A DNA stretch of 64,000 nt, taken from NCBI GenBank assembly GCA_965249595.1, contig OZ252242.1, positions 558,001 through 622,000 of the forward strand, given 5' to 3'. Every line of letters begins with the position of its first letter. Position 1 is the first letter of the stretch. Under the pieces are notes generated by a model. It was not told where the DNA came from. It was given only the letters and a program-made list of their open reading frames with translations, and ran no database searches. A program made the position numbers and the translations under genes. The DNA is from VXNJ01 sp965249595 (GTDB taxonomy: Bacteria > Chloroflexota > UBA11872 > VXNJ01). Below, piece after piece: positions 34,942 through 44,339 of the stretch.

Positions 34942-35571
34942 ATGGCCAGCCGACGGCGGCGGCGAAGTGGTCGAACACCCCAAATTGGCCGGCCGGCCGG
35001 CCCACCGCCAAAGGCGGTCGGCCCAACAACTCAACCAAAGTCCGGTTTCAATCCATTCCGGCAAAAGCGATTCTTGATCCTGATCGTGTTGATGGTTGTT
35101 GCGTTACCGTTCGAATTCATGCTCATCACCAACCTCTTGGAAGGGCCGCCCGGCGATCGACCCGACACCCGGCCGGCGGCAGTTGTCGGAGCCTCCTCAA
35201 TGCACGACCCGTACCTGACCATTCCGCCGACCAGTGGAGCCCGCGCGGCCGAGTCACCGGCTTTGGGAATCTATGAAAGCGAGCTGGCCAACCTCGATCA
35301 GGTGGCGGCGTTGGCCGAAGGCGCGGTGCTGGTTCAGTACAGCTGCCCGCCGGCGGCGAGCTTGTGTTCGGGGATTGTGGATGAATTAATGGACATCGTA
35401 GAGAGCTATTCCGGCCAACCAGTGATCCTGGCCCCCTACCGGGCCGCTGCCACCTCGCACATCACGCTGACGGCTTGGGGCAGCCTGCTGCGCCTCAATG
35501 CCGTCGATGAACTGGCGGTGCGCGAGTTCATTGAGGCCTTCGCCGGGGCCGTCGTCGACAGCGGCGGTTAA
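34942..35571 (+). CDS. DUF3105-like membrane-anchored protein
   Basis: A 209-residue protein with a basic cytoplasmic N-terminus (MASRRRRRSG), one membrane helix (about residues 48-68, LILIVLMVVALPFEFMLI) and an extracytoplasmic domain. The C-terminal part (VQYSCPPAASLCSGIV, then PVILAPYRAAATSHITLTAWG and FIEAFAG) has the pattern of DUF3105, whose function is unknown. ATG 34942 follows TAGGAAAA. It heads the rightward block and is nearly adjacent to the SLC13 gene. Confidence 0.72.
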   Translation: MASRRRRRSGRTPQIGRPAGPPPKAVGPTTQPKSGFNPFRQKRFLILIVLMVVALPFEFMLITNLLEGPPGDRPDTRPAAVVGASSMHDPYLTIPPTSGARAAESPALGIYESELANLDQVAALAEGAVLVQYSCPPAASLCSGIVDELMDIVESYSGQPVILAPYRAAATSHITLTAWGSLLRLNAVDELAVREFIEAFAGAVVDSGG

Positions 35572-35579
35572 CGCCCACC

Positions 35580-37406
35580 GTGGGGGACCTTGAACTTTCG
35601 GGGGTGATCCTACCCGGGTCCGATCAGCTCTCCAGCGACGGCTGGATCACCATCGCCGTCCTGGTGGGATTGGTGATCTTGTTCGCAACTGAAAAAATTC
35701 GGCCCGACATCGTTGCGGTCATCGGACTGGTGGCGATGGCATTTACCGGGGTCGTCGACACTGGTACCGCCCTGAGCGGCTTTTCGCACCCGGCGGTGGT
35801 GACCGTGGTCGCCTTCTATGTAATTTCGGCGGCCATCACCGATGCCGGCGTTCCGCAGGCGATAGCCAGTTTGCTCTCGCGGGTGGCCGGCGGTTCGCAA
35901 GTACTGCTAACCGCCCTGTTGATGGGCATGGTGGGCGGCATGTCAGCCTTCATCAATAACATCGCGGCCACCTTGATCCTCATGCCGGCGACTACCAGGC
36001 TGGCCCGGGGAATAAAAATCTCGGCGCTTAAGCTCTTGATGCCGCTCTCGTTCGGCTCCCTGCTGGGCGGCCTGGCCACCTTGATTGGGACCCCGCCCAA
36101 CATAATTGCCGCCGACCTGCTGGCGGAGGGGGCCGGCGTGCAGTTGAGGATGTTCGACTATGCCCCCACCGGCCTGGCGGTCATGGCCGTGGGCATGGTC
36201 TATTTCGCCGTTGTCGGCAATCGACTGCTACCGAGCCGGCCGGCCCAGGGCGAGATGACTCGGGTTGAACAATTGCGCGAGTTTCTTTTCGAATTGCGCA
36301 TAACCGGCCAATTCCAAGACCCCGGGCGATCACTTCTCCGATTGGGGTGGCGGGGACGCTTTGGCCTATCGGTGCTCGAGATCCGGCGTGCCGGCCGGCG
36401 CCAGCGCACCATCTCGGCCAGCGACCAAATATTCATCGGCGACACCGTGGTGGTATCCGGCGAATACGACGATGTCATGAAACTGGCCTCAGAACCTGGG
36501 GTCGACTTTGAAAGGCGGGCAAACAGCGAGCACGATCTGGCAGAAGGCACGGTGATGGCCGAGTTGGTGGCTACGCCTTGGTTCGATCAACACCCGCGGA
36601 CGCTGACCGAATTCGGATTCGGATCGCGCTACCGCGGTGTGGTACTCGGGATTTGGCGCCACGGCCAAAGGGTGCGTTCCAACCTGGCCCGAGCGCTAAT
36701 TCGCGGCGGTGACGTTCTCATGGCCCAGATCCCGCGCGCTGGCCTCGTTCAATTGGCCAACGATCATCATTTCCTGGTCTTGGGACAGCGAACTGACCAT
36801 CTTGAACGTCTCACCCCCAGCGCCCTGCGCGCGCTGGCGATATTGGTGGCGGTAGTGGCCGCAGCCACCCTAGGCCTAGTCCACATCGCCGTCGCCGTGT
36901 TGGCGGGCATCCTGGCGATGTTGGCCCTCAGGGTGATTTCACCGCGGCGCATCTATGACGTCGTTGACTGGCGATTGCCGATTTTGGTGGGGGCGATGAT
37001 ACCGATCGGGTCGGCGATGCAGGATACCGGGGTGGCCGCATATTTGGCCTCCCTGATCGCCGATGGCGTGGCCGATTACGGCCCCTATGCCGTGGTGGCG
37101 GCGGTCTTTTTCACCACCGCTCTGCTCACCCAGGCCACCGCCAACGCCACCGCAGTGGTGATCATGGCCCCGATCGCCTTATCGCTGGCGGCGGGTGGCC
37201 TGGGCGTATCGCCGGCAGCCCTGATGATCACCGTTGCCATCGCCGCATCGACCGCCTTTCTCACACCGTTTGGCCATCAAGCAAATCTGTTGGTCTACAA
37301 CGCCGGCGGATATCGCTATCTCGAATTCACCCGCGTTGGAGGTCCGCTTACGCTGCTGGTGATGGTGGTTACGGTGCTGATGGTCCAGCTGGTCTGGCCG
37401 GCGTGA
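35580..37406 (+). CDS. SLC13/DASS-family transporter with central RCK_C domains
   Basis: A 608-residue membrane carrier. Helices in residues 20-215 and 405-608 carry the two SNT-type substrate motifs, FINNIAATLILMP with LIGTPPNIIAADLL, and TQATANATAVVIMAP with TPFGHQANLLVYNAGGY. The central cytoplasmic region (about 220-400) contains two TrkA-C/RCK_C-like ligand domains. This architecture occurs in sodium-coupled sulfate or dicarboxylate carriers, and sulfate is possible but unproven. The start is GTG 35580, only 8 bp after the DUF3105 gene, and the 3' end overlaps the next gene by 4 bp. Confidence 0.88.
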   Translation: MGDLELSGVILPGSDQLSSDGWITIAVLVGLVILFATEKIRPDIVAVIGLVAMAFTGVVDTGTALSGFSHPAVVTVVAFYVISAAITDAGVPQAIASLLSRVAGGSQVLLTALLMGMVGGMSAFINNIAATLILMPATTRLARGIKISALKLLMPLSFGSLLGGLATLIGTPPNIIAADLLAEGAGVQLRMFDYAPTGLAVMAVGMVYFAVVGNRLLPSRPAQGEMTRVEQLREFLFELRITGQFQDPGRSLLRLGWRGRFGLSVLEIRRAGRRQRTISASDQIFIGDTVVVSGEYDDVMKLASEPGVDFERRANSEHDLAEGTVMAELVATPWFDQHPRTLTEFGFGSRYRGVVLGIWRHGQRVRSNLARALIRGGDVLMAQIPRAGLVQLANDHHFLVLGQRTDHLERLTPSALRALAILVAVVAAATLGLVHIAVAVLAGILAMLALRVISPRRIYDVVDWRLPILVGAMIPIGSAMQDTGVAAYLASLIADGVADYGPYAVVAAVFFTTALLTQATANATAVVIMAPIALSLAAGGLGVSPAALMITVAIAASTAFLTPFGHQANLLVYNAGGYRYLEFTRVGGPLTLLVMVVTVLMVQLVWPA

Positions 37407-38377
37407 CACTCGATTTGGGGGTCGCCGGGCAGGCCCCCGCGCTGCGGATGCTGGCGGTGATGCTAAATCGTCGCCGGTTGCCCCACGCGCTACTTTTTAG
37501 CGGTCCGCCCAACAGTGGCAAAACCACGTTGATGCGCAACTTGGCTGCCCACCTTAATTGCGCCGAAGGTGGTCGACCAGGGCCCTGCCAGCGGTGTCCA
37601 AGCTGCACCCGAATTGCCCGCGATGTCGACTTTGACGTGACCGTCATCGACGTGGCTGCCGGCCACGGGCAGGTCCAAATCGATCAGATCCGCCAATTTG
37701 AGCGCCGGGTGGCCCTCACCGCGGTCGGTGGTGGCAACAAGATTGGGATCTTTCCCAGCGCCCATCTATTCACCGAGAACGCCGCCAACGCCCTGCTCAA
37801 GACCCTGGAACAACCGCCCGCCCACACCCTGATCATGCTGGCAGCACCCAGCCCCGATGCGGTATTGCCAACGGTGGTATCGCGTTGTTCGCTGCTCCGT
37901 CTCTACGCGCTTGGCGACGATGAGTTGCGTGAACTGGTCAAGGCACGTACCGGCGCCGGCGGCGAGCGCCTCAATTCGGTGTTGGCGCATGCCTTCGGGC
38001 GCCCCGGATGGGCGATCGACATGCTCAGCCGGACCGGTGCCTGGGGAGAGTTTTGCGAACGCACAACATTGCTTTCTTCGCTGCTCGACGGGGCAACCGA
38101 TGACGCCCGGCGGATGGAGATCGCCTCCGAACTTGCCAGTGACGGTGCCAGTGCGGCCAAACGCCGGGAAAAGGCCATCGAATCTCTGGAGTGGCTCGAG
38201 CTGAGCCTGGCCGTACGAGCGCGCGAGCGGCCGACGCGATGGCGCGACTGGGCCGATAACGCGCACCTGGTCCGGACTGGTTTGCGCCGCGTGCGGGGCA
38301 ACGCCATGTTGCGCCCGGCGATGGAGGACATCATCCTTAACCTGGGGCGCCTGCGCGCCGAAGGAATCAAGGAATGA
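37403..38377 (+). CDS. holB: DNA polymerase III delta' subunit (clamp loader)
   Basis: A 324-residue clamp-loader AAA+ protein with PHALLFSGPPNSGKTTLMRNL, zinc-module cysteines (NCAEGG, PCQRCPSC), the FTENAANALLKTLEQPPAHT segment and the VSRCSLLRL sensor region. The length and the following PSP1/RicT gene (as in the Bacillus holB-yaaT pair) favour delta' over DnaX. Unusually for delta', the Walker A motif GPPNSGKT is intact. GTG 37403 overlaps the transporter gene by 4 bp. Confidence 0.85.
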   Translation: MTLDLGVAGQAPALRMLAVMLNRRRLPHALLFSGPPNSGKTTLMRNLAAHLNCAEGGRPGPCQRCPSCTRIARDVDFDVTVIDVAAGHGQVQIDQIRQFERRVALTAVGGGNKIGIFPSAHLFTENAANALLKTLEQPPAHTLIMLAAPSPDAVLPTVVSRCSLLRLYALGDDELRELVKARTGAGGERLNSVLAHAFGRPGWAIDMLSRTGAWGEFCERTTLLSSLLDGATDDARRMEIASELASDGASAAKRREKAIESLEWLELSLAVRARERPTRWRDWADNAHLVRTGLRRVRGNAMLRPAMEDIILNLGRLRAEGIKE

Positions 38378-38539
38378 TCGAAGAGTCGACGAGTCGGACT
38401 ATCGGCGACCACCCGAGGAGGCCTAAACTCGAAACGCCCACCCGGGAATGTCGAGCGGCCGCTTCAACGGTCCTGGGACGGGCGCCCTAATTCGGGCCAA
38501 TCAACGACCAAACACTCAGCCTTGGAATCAAGGCCCCCA

Positions 38540-39382
38540 ATGCCAACCATCATCGGCGTGCGCTTCCGCCGCGCCGGCCGACTCTACTACTACGACCCGG
38601 GCGGGATCGACTTTGCAATCGATGATTTGGCCTTGGTCGAGGCCGGATCGCGCACCGAATTGGCCAACGTCGTTTTGTCCTCCACCGAGATCGACGAGGA
38701 GGAGCTGCGCGAGCCACTCAAATCGGTGATCCGACGGGCGACGGATGAAGATCGGCACACGGCGGAGGAATTGTCAGACCGTACCACCGCAGCCATGACC
38801 CGGTTTGGCGAGCTGATCGCCGAGCGTGACCTGCCGATCAAACCGATCAAGGCCAATTGGAGCTTCGACGGAGCCAACCTGACCTTCAACATCGCCACCA
38901 GCGGCCGAGTAGATTTTTCCGGATTGGCCAGTGAATTGGCCGAAGAGTTTCAATGCCGGATAGAACTCCGACAGATTGGAGCACGCGAAAGAGCGTCCCT
39001 GGTGGATGGTCTTGGGCGCTGTGGACTCAGTCTTTGCTGTTCATCCTGGCTGGTCGAACCTGGCAACGTGACCGTCCGGATGGCCAAGAACCAGAATCTT
39101 CCGCTCAACCCGGCCAAGATCTCCGGCGTCTGTGGGCGGTTGCTCTGCTGCCTGCGCTACGAGCACGATATGTACATCGACGGCCAGATCCAGCTCAAAC
39201 CGGAAGAACCGGTGGCCGAGGTTGGCGACATATTCACCACGACTCCCGCCGACGATGATTTCTTCAGTGACGAGGCTGCGCCACAAGATGAAGGTGGCAC
39301 CGACCGAGCGGAACGCCGAACCACGACCCGTCGTTCGCGCCCGCGGCGTTCGCGCCGGCAGCGCAGACGCCGCAAACGCTAA
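38540..39382 (+). CDS. PSP1-domain protein (RicT/YaaT family)
   Basis: A 280-residue PSP1 protein. In Bacillus, RicT (YaaT) works with RicA and RicF in an Fe-S complex affecting RNA processing. It has IIGVRFRRAGRLYYYDPG, the core FDGANLTFNIATSGRVDFSGL, and the cysteine-rich LGRCGLSLCCSSWL and GVCGRLLCCLRYEHD, the likely cluster ligands. The tail after residue 230 is acidic and then strongly arginine-rich (RSRPRRSRR). ATG 38540 gives the family N-terminus; TTG 38522 is also in frame. It follows holB, with a gap of 160 bp. Confidence 0.88.
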   Translation: MPTIIGVRFRRAGRLYYYDPGGIDFAIDDLALVEAGSRTELANVVLSSTEIDEEELREPLKSVIRRATDEDRHTAEELSDRTTAAMTRFGELIAERDLPIKPIKANWSFDGANLTFNIATSGRVDFSGLASELAEEFQCRIELRQIGARERASLVDGLGRCGLSLCCSSWLVEPGNVTVRMAKNQNLPLNPAKISGVCGRLLCCLRYEHDMYIDGQIQLKPEEPVAEVGDIFTTTPADDDFFSDEAAPQDEGGTDRAERRTTTRRSRPRRSRRQRRRRKR

Positions 39383-39402
39383 CCGGAGCTCCGGCTGACG
39401 CC

Positions 39403-39975
39403 ATGAGCGAGCGCGACCCGACCGTAGCCGCCCCACACCCAATAGAGCAAGCGCGCCGCCGTGCCGATCGACAACAGTTGGCGGCATTTTTGGGCCTTGC
39501 CACATTTGGCATCGCGGTGGTAATCCTGCTGTTTTCGCGCAACCCTGATCCAGCCCCTGATCCATCGGCGTCGTTGGCACCGGCCGTGCCCGTGAATCGT
39601 CCGCTACCGGCACCGGCGCCGGCATCGCCGACGCCTACCGCGGTGGCCACGGCGCTACCGGCGCCGGTGCCGGAACCAACCACAACGGTCGTGCAACCCG
39701 TGGCCGTTACGCCAACGAGCGAACCTACCGCCGCCCCGATTAATCCAGCCGACGTGCCGGCAGGATTTGCTGCGGTCAACGCGTCGTTGGGTCTGAACGT
39801 AAGGGCCGAGCCGAGCTTTTCCGGAGCCATCCTGCGCGTGCTCAACGACCGCCAACTGGTGGCTCTGGCCGGCGAGGTCGAAGTCGGCCCTGAAGGGGTC
39901 TGGCAACAATTGGCCGACGACGGTGGTGGCTGGGTGCTCGAAACTTACCTTGTACTCCCGGCCCAATCTGCATGA
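39403..39975 (+). CDS. membrane-anchored bacterial SH3 protein
   Basis: A 190-residue protein with a cytoplasmic basic N-terminus, one membrane helix (about residues 25-44), a long Pro/Ala/Thr-rich linker (PLPAPAPASPTPTA) and a C-terminal SH3b-like domain (GLNVRAEPSFSGAILRVL, WQQLADDGGGWVLETYL). SH3b domains often bind cell-wall peptides or glycans. It follows the RicT gene by 20 bp. Its layout matches the two LysM proteins in the window. Confidence 0.8.
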   Translation: MSERDPTVAAPHPIEQARRRADRQQLAAFLGLATFGIAVVILLFSRNPDPAPDPSASLAPAVPVNRPLPAPAPASPTPTAVATALPAPVPEPTTTVVQPVAVTPTSEPTAAPINPADVPAGFAAVNASLGLNVRAEPSFSGAILRVLNDRQLVALAGEVEVGPEGVWQQLADDGGGWVLETYLVLPAQSA

Positions 39976-40088
39976 AAATTCCTAAACTGAGGCTCAGCAG
40001 TTGAGCGCATTTGGCGCCCCATCAGGCGCCCTTGCGGCGGCCGGAACGCAAACTTAAGCGCAAAGTTTCTCCACCGCCCCTCCGCGCC

Positions 40089-40811
40089 ATGCCCGCCCAT
40101 CCGCTCTATTACGACGACGCCTACCTGACCCGCTTCGACGCGGAGGTGGTCGCCGTGGCCGAGAACGCGGTTTTTCTCAGCGCCACCGCCTTCTATCCCA
40201 GAGGCGGCGGGCAACCAGGCGACTGCGGCACGCTGACCTGTGGCGAGAGAGAACTCCCAGTCGAACCGGCCCGCCGCGCCGACGGTGACATCGCCCACGT
40301 GGTCGTCGGGCCGCCGCCGGCAATCGGCGACCGCATCAGCGGCCGGATCGACTGGGCGCTACGGTTCAAGCTCATGCGGTTGCACACCTCGCTACATGTG
40401 CTCTCGCAGGTTGTATTTGCCGATTACGGGGCCCAAGTAACCGGCGCCAACATCGCCGATGACGGATCTAAGGCCCGTATGGACTTTGCCCTGGAGGACA
40501 TTCGGGTGGCCGAAATCCTGACCGACCTGGAGGGCCGCACCAACGAAATGCTTGTGCGGGCCGCGCCGGTGAAAACCTATCAATTGCCGCGCGCCGAGGC
40601 GTTTCAGATTCCTGACCTGATTCGCAGCCGAATAAACCTGTTGCCACCGGCAATTTCCCAAGTGCGCATCGTCGAGATCGTGGGCATCGATTTGCAGGCT
40701 GACGGCGGCACTCATGTTGCCAACACGTCTGAGGTGGGGGCCATCAAGGTGATCGGCGGGTCCAACAAGGGCCGGATCAACCGCCGCATTGAGATCGCGC
40801 TGACCGAATAG
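40089..40811 (+). CDS. alanyl-tRNA editing protein (AlaX family)
   Basis: A free-standing editing domain that deacylates mischarged tRNA-Ala. It has FYPRGGGQPGD, the metal motif HTSLH (H-x3-H) and the C-terminal metal region DGGTHVANTSEVG. In well-studied AlaX and AlaRS proteins the last region is CGGTH, with Cys and His as zinc ligands; here Asp replaces Cys. ATG 40089 is preferred over the upstream frame. It directly abuts ileS (stop then ATG), so it is co-transcribed with another tRNA-charging gene. Confidence 0.88.
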   Translation: MPAHPLYYDDAYLTRFDAEVVAVAENAVFLSATAFYPRGGGQPGDCGTLTCGERELPVEPARRADGDIAHVVVGPPPAIGDRISGRIDWALRFKLMRLHTSLHVLSQVVFADYGAQVTGANIADDGSKARMDFALEDIRVAEILTDLEGRTNEMLVRAAPVKTYQLPRAEAFQIPDLIRSRINLLPPAISQVRIVEIVGIDLQADGGTHVANTSEVGAIKVIGGSNKGRINRRIEIALTE

Positions 40812-43800
40812 ATGACCAAGGGAGGCTTTAAGCGCCCGCCGGCTTCACCTGACCTGCCGGCCATCGAATCGCGGATCTTAGATTTCTGGGATGAAATGGA
40901 AATCTTTGGCCGCCTGCAGCAGCGCAACAAGGGCGGTCCCCGACATTCGTTCATAGATGGTCCGATCACCGCCAATAACCCGATGGGCGTACATCACGCC
41001 TGGGGTCGAACCTACAAGGACGCCTACACCCGTTACCGAGCCATGGCCGGGTTCGATCAGCGTTATCAAAACGGATTCGACTGCCAGGGCCTCTGGGTTG
41101 AGGTCGAGGTCGAAAGGGAACTGGGCCTAAATTCCAAGCGCGAAATCGAAGCCTACGGATTAGACCGGTTCTCGCAAGCCTGCGCCGAGCGCGTCAAACG
41201 CTACGGTCAGCGGATAACCGAACAGTCGCGGCGGCTGGGAATGTGGATGGACTGGGACGATTCCTACTACACGCACCACGATTCGAACATCGAGCACATC
41301 TGGCATTTCCTGCAAATCTGCGACAAAAACGGTTGGCTGCGCCGCGGCGGACGCGTAATGCCCTGGTGCACGCGCTGCGGGACATCGCTTTCACAGCACG
41401 AGCTGCTCGGCACTGACACATACCAGGAGCTAACGCACACCGCGGTCACATTGGCGCTGCCGATAAATGAACGCCCCGGACAATCCCTCCTGGTCTGGAC
41501 CACCACACCCTGGACGTTGGCCGGCAATGTGGCCTGTGCGGTGGCCCCGGAGCTCGAATATGTGCTCGCTCGTTTCGACGGGCGCGAATACATCCTCTCG
41601 CGCGGAACCGCCGAACGCGTGCTGGGGCCGGACAGCCAGGTCCTCGGAATCATCCCCGGTGCCGATCTGGTGGGATTGACCTATCGGGGTCCATGGGATG
41701 AGCTGACCCCCCAGCAGGATTCACCGCGCCGGATCGTTGCCTGGGATGAAGTCTCCGAGGCCGAAGGGACCGGCATCGTCCACATCGCCCCCGGTTCGGG
41801 CGCCGAGGACTATGAACTGGGGCTCCGCGAGGATTTGCCCACACTGCAGATCATCGACGGCGAAGGTATTTACACGAGCGAATTTGGCGAACTGGCCGGG
41901 CGCTCAGTAGCCGATTCGGTCGAATACATCGTAGGCCGGCTCCGTGACAAGGGGTTGCTGTTTAGCGCCGCCGAGCATACCCACCGTTATCCGGTTTGCT
42001 GGCGATGCAAGGAAGAGATCGTCTTCAACCTGGTGGATGAATGGTTCATCTCCTGCGAGGAGATCCGCCCACGAATGATCGAGGCCGCCGGAAGAGTCAA
42101 CTGGGTGCCCGAGTCGGCCGGTAAACGGATGCGCGACTGGCTCGAGAACATGGGCGATTGGGCGATTTCGCGCAAACGATATTGGGGCCTACCGCTGCCG
42201 TTTTATCAGTGCGAGCAGTGCTCACAAACGACTGTGATCGGGTCGTTGCGGGAACTGCGCCAACGGGCCGTTGATCCGGCGCTGGTTGATGCGCTGCCCG
42301 AACTGCACCGCCCCTGGATCGATGAAATTGAAATCTCGTGCAGCTGCGGGGCGGTGGCCCGGCGGGTGAGCGAAGTTGGCGATTGCTGGCTGGACGCCGG
42401 AATCGTGCCCTTCTCCACTCTCGGATTCCTCTACGAGGACCAAACGAACTCCGACTCGCAGTGGAATAGCTGGTTTCCGGCCAATTTCATAACCGAAATG
42501 CGCGAGCAGATCCGGCTTTGGTTCTATTCGATGCTCTTTATGAGCGTGGCGATCACCGACCGGCCACCGTACCAAACCTGCTTCGTATACGAGAAGGTAA
42601 TGGACCAGCAGGGCCAGGCAATGCACCGTTCATTCGGCAACGCCATCAACTTCGACGAAGCGGTCGAGCGGATGGGCGCCGACGTGATGCGCTGGATGTA
42701 TGTGGGCACCAATCCAAATTCAAACGTGCGGTTCGGCTACGATCCCGGGCGCGAAGTAGTCCGCCGGTTCTTGACCCTCTGGAACATCTACGCCTTTTTT
42801 CTCACCTATGCCGAGCTGGATGAGTTCGACCCGGCGGCACCGGCTCCGGCGGTCAAGGACCGGCCGGTACTCGATCGCTGGATCCTCTCGCGTCTCCATT
42901 CGTTGACTTCGGAATGCGAACAGGCCTACGCCGACTATTGGATATATCCGGTTGTCGACAAGATTGAACGCTTTTGGGATGACATCTCCAATTGGTATGT
43001 GCGGCTCAGCCGCCGCCGGTTCTGGAAAAGCCAGGCCGATTCGGACAAAGCCGCCGCCTATGCGACCCTCTATGAGGTTTTGAGCGGCACCGTCCGGCTA
43101 TTGGCGCCGCTGATCCCGTTCCTGGCCGAAGAGCTGTACCAGAACATCTCCGCCGCCGACCGCAATGCACCGGAGAGCGTATTCCTCTGCCCGTTCCCCG
43201 AGCCCGACCGCGCGCAGATCGACGAGGGCCTTGAACGTGATCTCGACATCGTCCGATCGGTAATTTCGCTGGGTCGATCTGCGCGCGCCCAGTCCAACAT
43301 CAAAACGCGTCAGCCGCTCTCAGAAATCGTCGTCGGCGCGCCCAATCCACAGCGCCGCCAGGCAGTGTCGCTGCATGTTGATCTGATCCTTAGCGAGATC
43401 AATGTCAAATCGCTTCGCTTGGTCGAGTCGAATTCCGGCCTGCTTTCGTTCGAGATCAAGCCAAATTTCCGGGCCCTGGGACCGCGCTTTGGCAAGCGAG
43501 TTCGCTCGGTGGCCAAGGCGATCGAATCGCTCGATGGTGGCCAGGTTGCACGTGACCTCGAGGCCGGTGTGGCCGTAGTGATCGAGATCGATGGCCGGGT
43601 CGAGACTCTGGATTCTGAAGATTTAATAGTTCGACACCGGGGGATTGAAGGCTTGGCGGTGGCCCTCGACGCCGATGTCGCCGTCGGAGTCGCCGTCGAA
43701 TTGACCGATTCGCTGCGTCGCGAAGGGATGGCCCGTGAGATCGTCCATGCAATTCAGGGGGCCCGACGGGAGGCCGGATATGACATCGCCGACCGCATCG

Positions 43801-43985
43801 CCGTGGGGCTGAGTGGATCCGAGGTAGAGGCGATCCTGGCCGAGCACAACTTAGCGATTGCCGACGAGGTGCTGGCGCTAAGCGTTTCAGCAGACCCACT
43901 TATCGACCCGGATTTTGAGACCGATTTGTCCGTTGGCCAAAGCTCTGTCGGGATTACCCTGAAGCGTTGGGGCGAACGCGAATAG
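40812..43985 (+). CDS. ileS: isoleucyl-tRNA synthetase (type 2-like) with altered KMSKS
   Basis: A 1057-residue class I synthetase for tRNA-Ile. It has the HIGH-type motif in NPMGVHHAWGRTYKD, the WTTTPWTLAGNVA editing-domain signature and an anticodon-binding region plus a long C-terminal domain (AIQGARREAGYDIADRI), which fits the type 2 (eukaryote-like) group. The catalytic KMSKS loop is replaced by AMHRSFGN at residues 603-610. The start ATG touches the alaX stop codon. A terminator-like hairpin follows about 150 bp downstream. Confidence 0.94.
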   Translation: MTKGGFKRPPASPDLPAIESRILDFWDEMEIFGRLQQRNKGGPRHSFIDGPITANNPMGVHHAWGRTYKDAYTRYRAMAGFDQRYQNGFDCQGLWVEVEVERELGLNSKREIEAYGLDRFSQACAERVKRYGQRITEQSRRLGMWMDWDDSYYTHHDSNIEHIWHFLQICDKNGWLRRGGRVMPWCTRCGTSLSQHELLGTDTYQELTHTAVTLALPINERPGQSLLVWTTTPWTLAGNVACAVAPELEYVLARFDGREYILSRGTAERVLGPDSQVLGIIPGADLVGLTYRGPWDELTPQQDSPRRIVAWDEVSEAEGTGIVHIAPGSGAEDYELGLREDLPTLQIIDGEGIYTSEFGELAGRSVADSVEYIVGRLRDKGLLFSAAEHTHRYPVCWRCKEEIVFNLVDEWFISCEEIRPRMIEAAGRVNWVPESAGKRMRDWLENMGDWAISRKRYWGLPLPFYQCEQCSQTTVIGSLRELRQRAVDPALVDALPELHRPWIDEIEISCSCGAVARRVSEVGDCWLDAGIVPFSTLGFLYEDQTNSDSQWNSWFPANFITEMREQIRLWFYSMLFMSVAITDRPPYQTCFVYEKVMDQQGQAMHRSFGNAINFDEAVERMGADVMRWMYVGTNPNSNVRFGYDPGREVVRRFLTLWNIYAFFLTYAELDEFDPAAPAPAVKDRPVLDRWILSRLHSLTSECEQAYADYWIYPVVDKIERFWDDISNWYVRLSRRRFWKSQADSDKAAAYATLYEVLSGTVRLLAPLIPFLAEELYQNISAADRNAPESVFLCPFPEPDRAQIDEGLERDLDIVRSVISLGRSARAQSNIKTRQPLSEIVVGAPNPQRRQAVSLHVDLILSEINVKSLRLVESNSGLLSFEIKPNFRALGPRFGKRVRSVAKAIESLDGGQVARDLEAGVAVVIEIDGRVETLDSEDLIVRHRGIEGLAVALDADVAVGVAVELTDSLRREGMAREIVHAIQGARREAGYDIADRIAVGLSGSEVEAILAEHNLAIADEVLALSVSADPLIDPDFETDLSVGQSSVGITLKRWGERE

Positions 43986-44131
43986 GCACAGCTCCCGGAC
44001 ATTGCCAGTTCCGATCGCCCGGTCCCGGGAAATCCTCCACAAAGTTGCGACCGCGTCGGAGTTACTCAAAGCACATGTGCGTCATCCCCGCGCCTACTGA
44101 ATTGGCGCGACTAACCTGCGCCGAGAAATGC

Positions 44132-44158
44132 CGTCGCCGGGATCAAATCCCGGCGACG
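44132..44158. terminator. hairpin downstream of ileS
   Basis: A perfect 12-bp stem, cgtcgccgggat (44132-44143) paired with atcccggcgacg (44147-44158), has a 3-nt loop. It has no long T-tract. It separates ileS from the AT-richer accessory island and may stop traffic from both sides. The remaining DNA of 43986-44339 shows nothing else I can name. Confidence 0.6.
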
Positions 44159-44339
44159 CGAAATGTGACCGGGAAATCGCGTCATTACTCAACTGGATTC
44201 AAGATACCCGATAGCTAGCCAATTCCGCTTAAGAACGGCGAGGCGATCCTAGTTGCGGCACGGAGAATAGGCGACGCAGTTGTGGCCCAACGTCAACAGA
44301 GATTCGTTCTGCGTCGATTTGCATTTGGGCATTCGCCTG

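Noticed and set aside
34748..35038. Longer rpsO reading frame starting at 35038
   Set aside because: S15 homology starts just after TTG 34747, which has a ribosome site; the extension overlaps the divergent DUF3105 gene.
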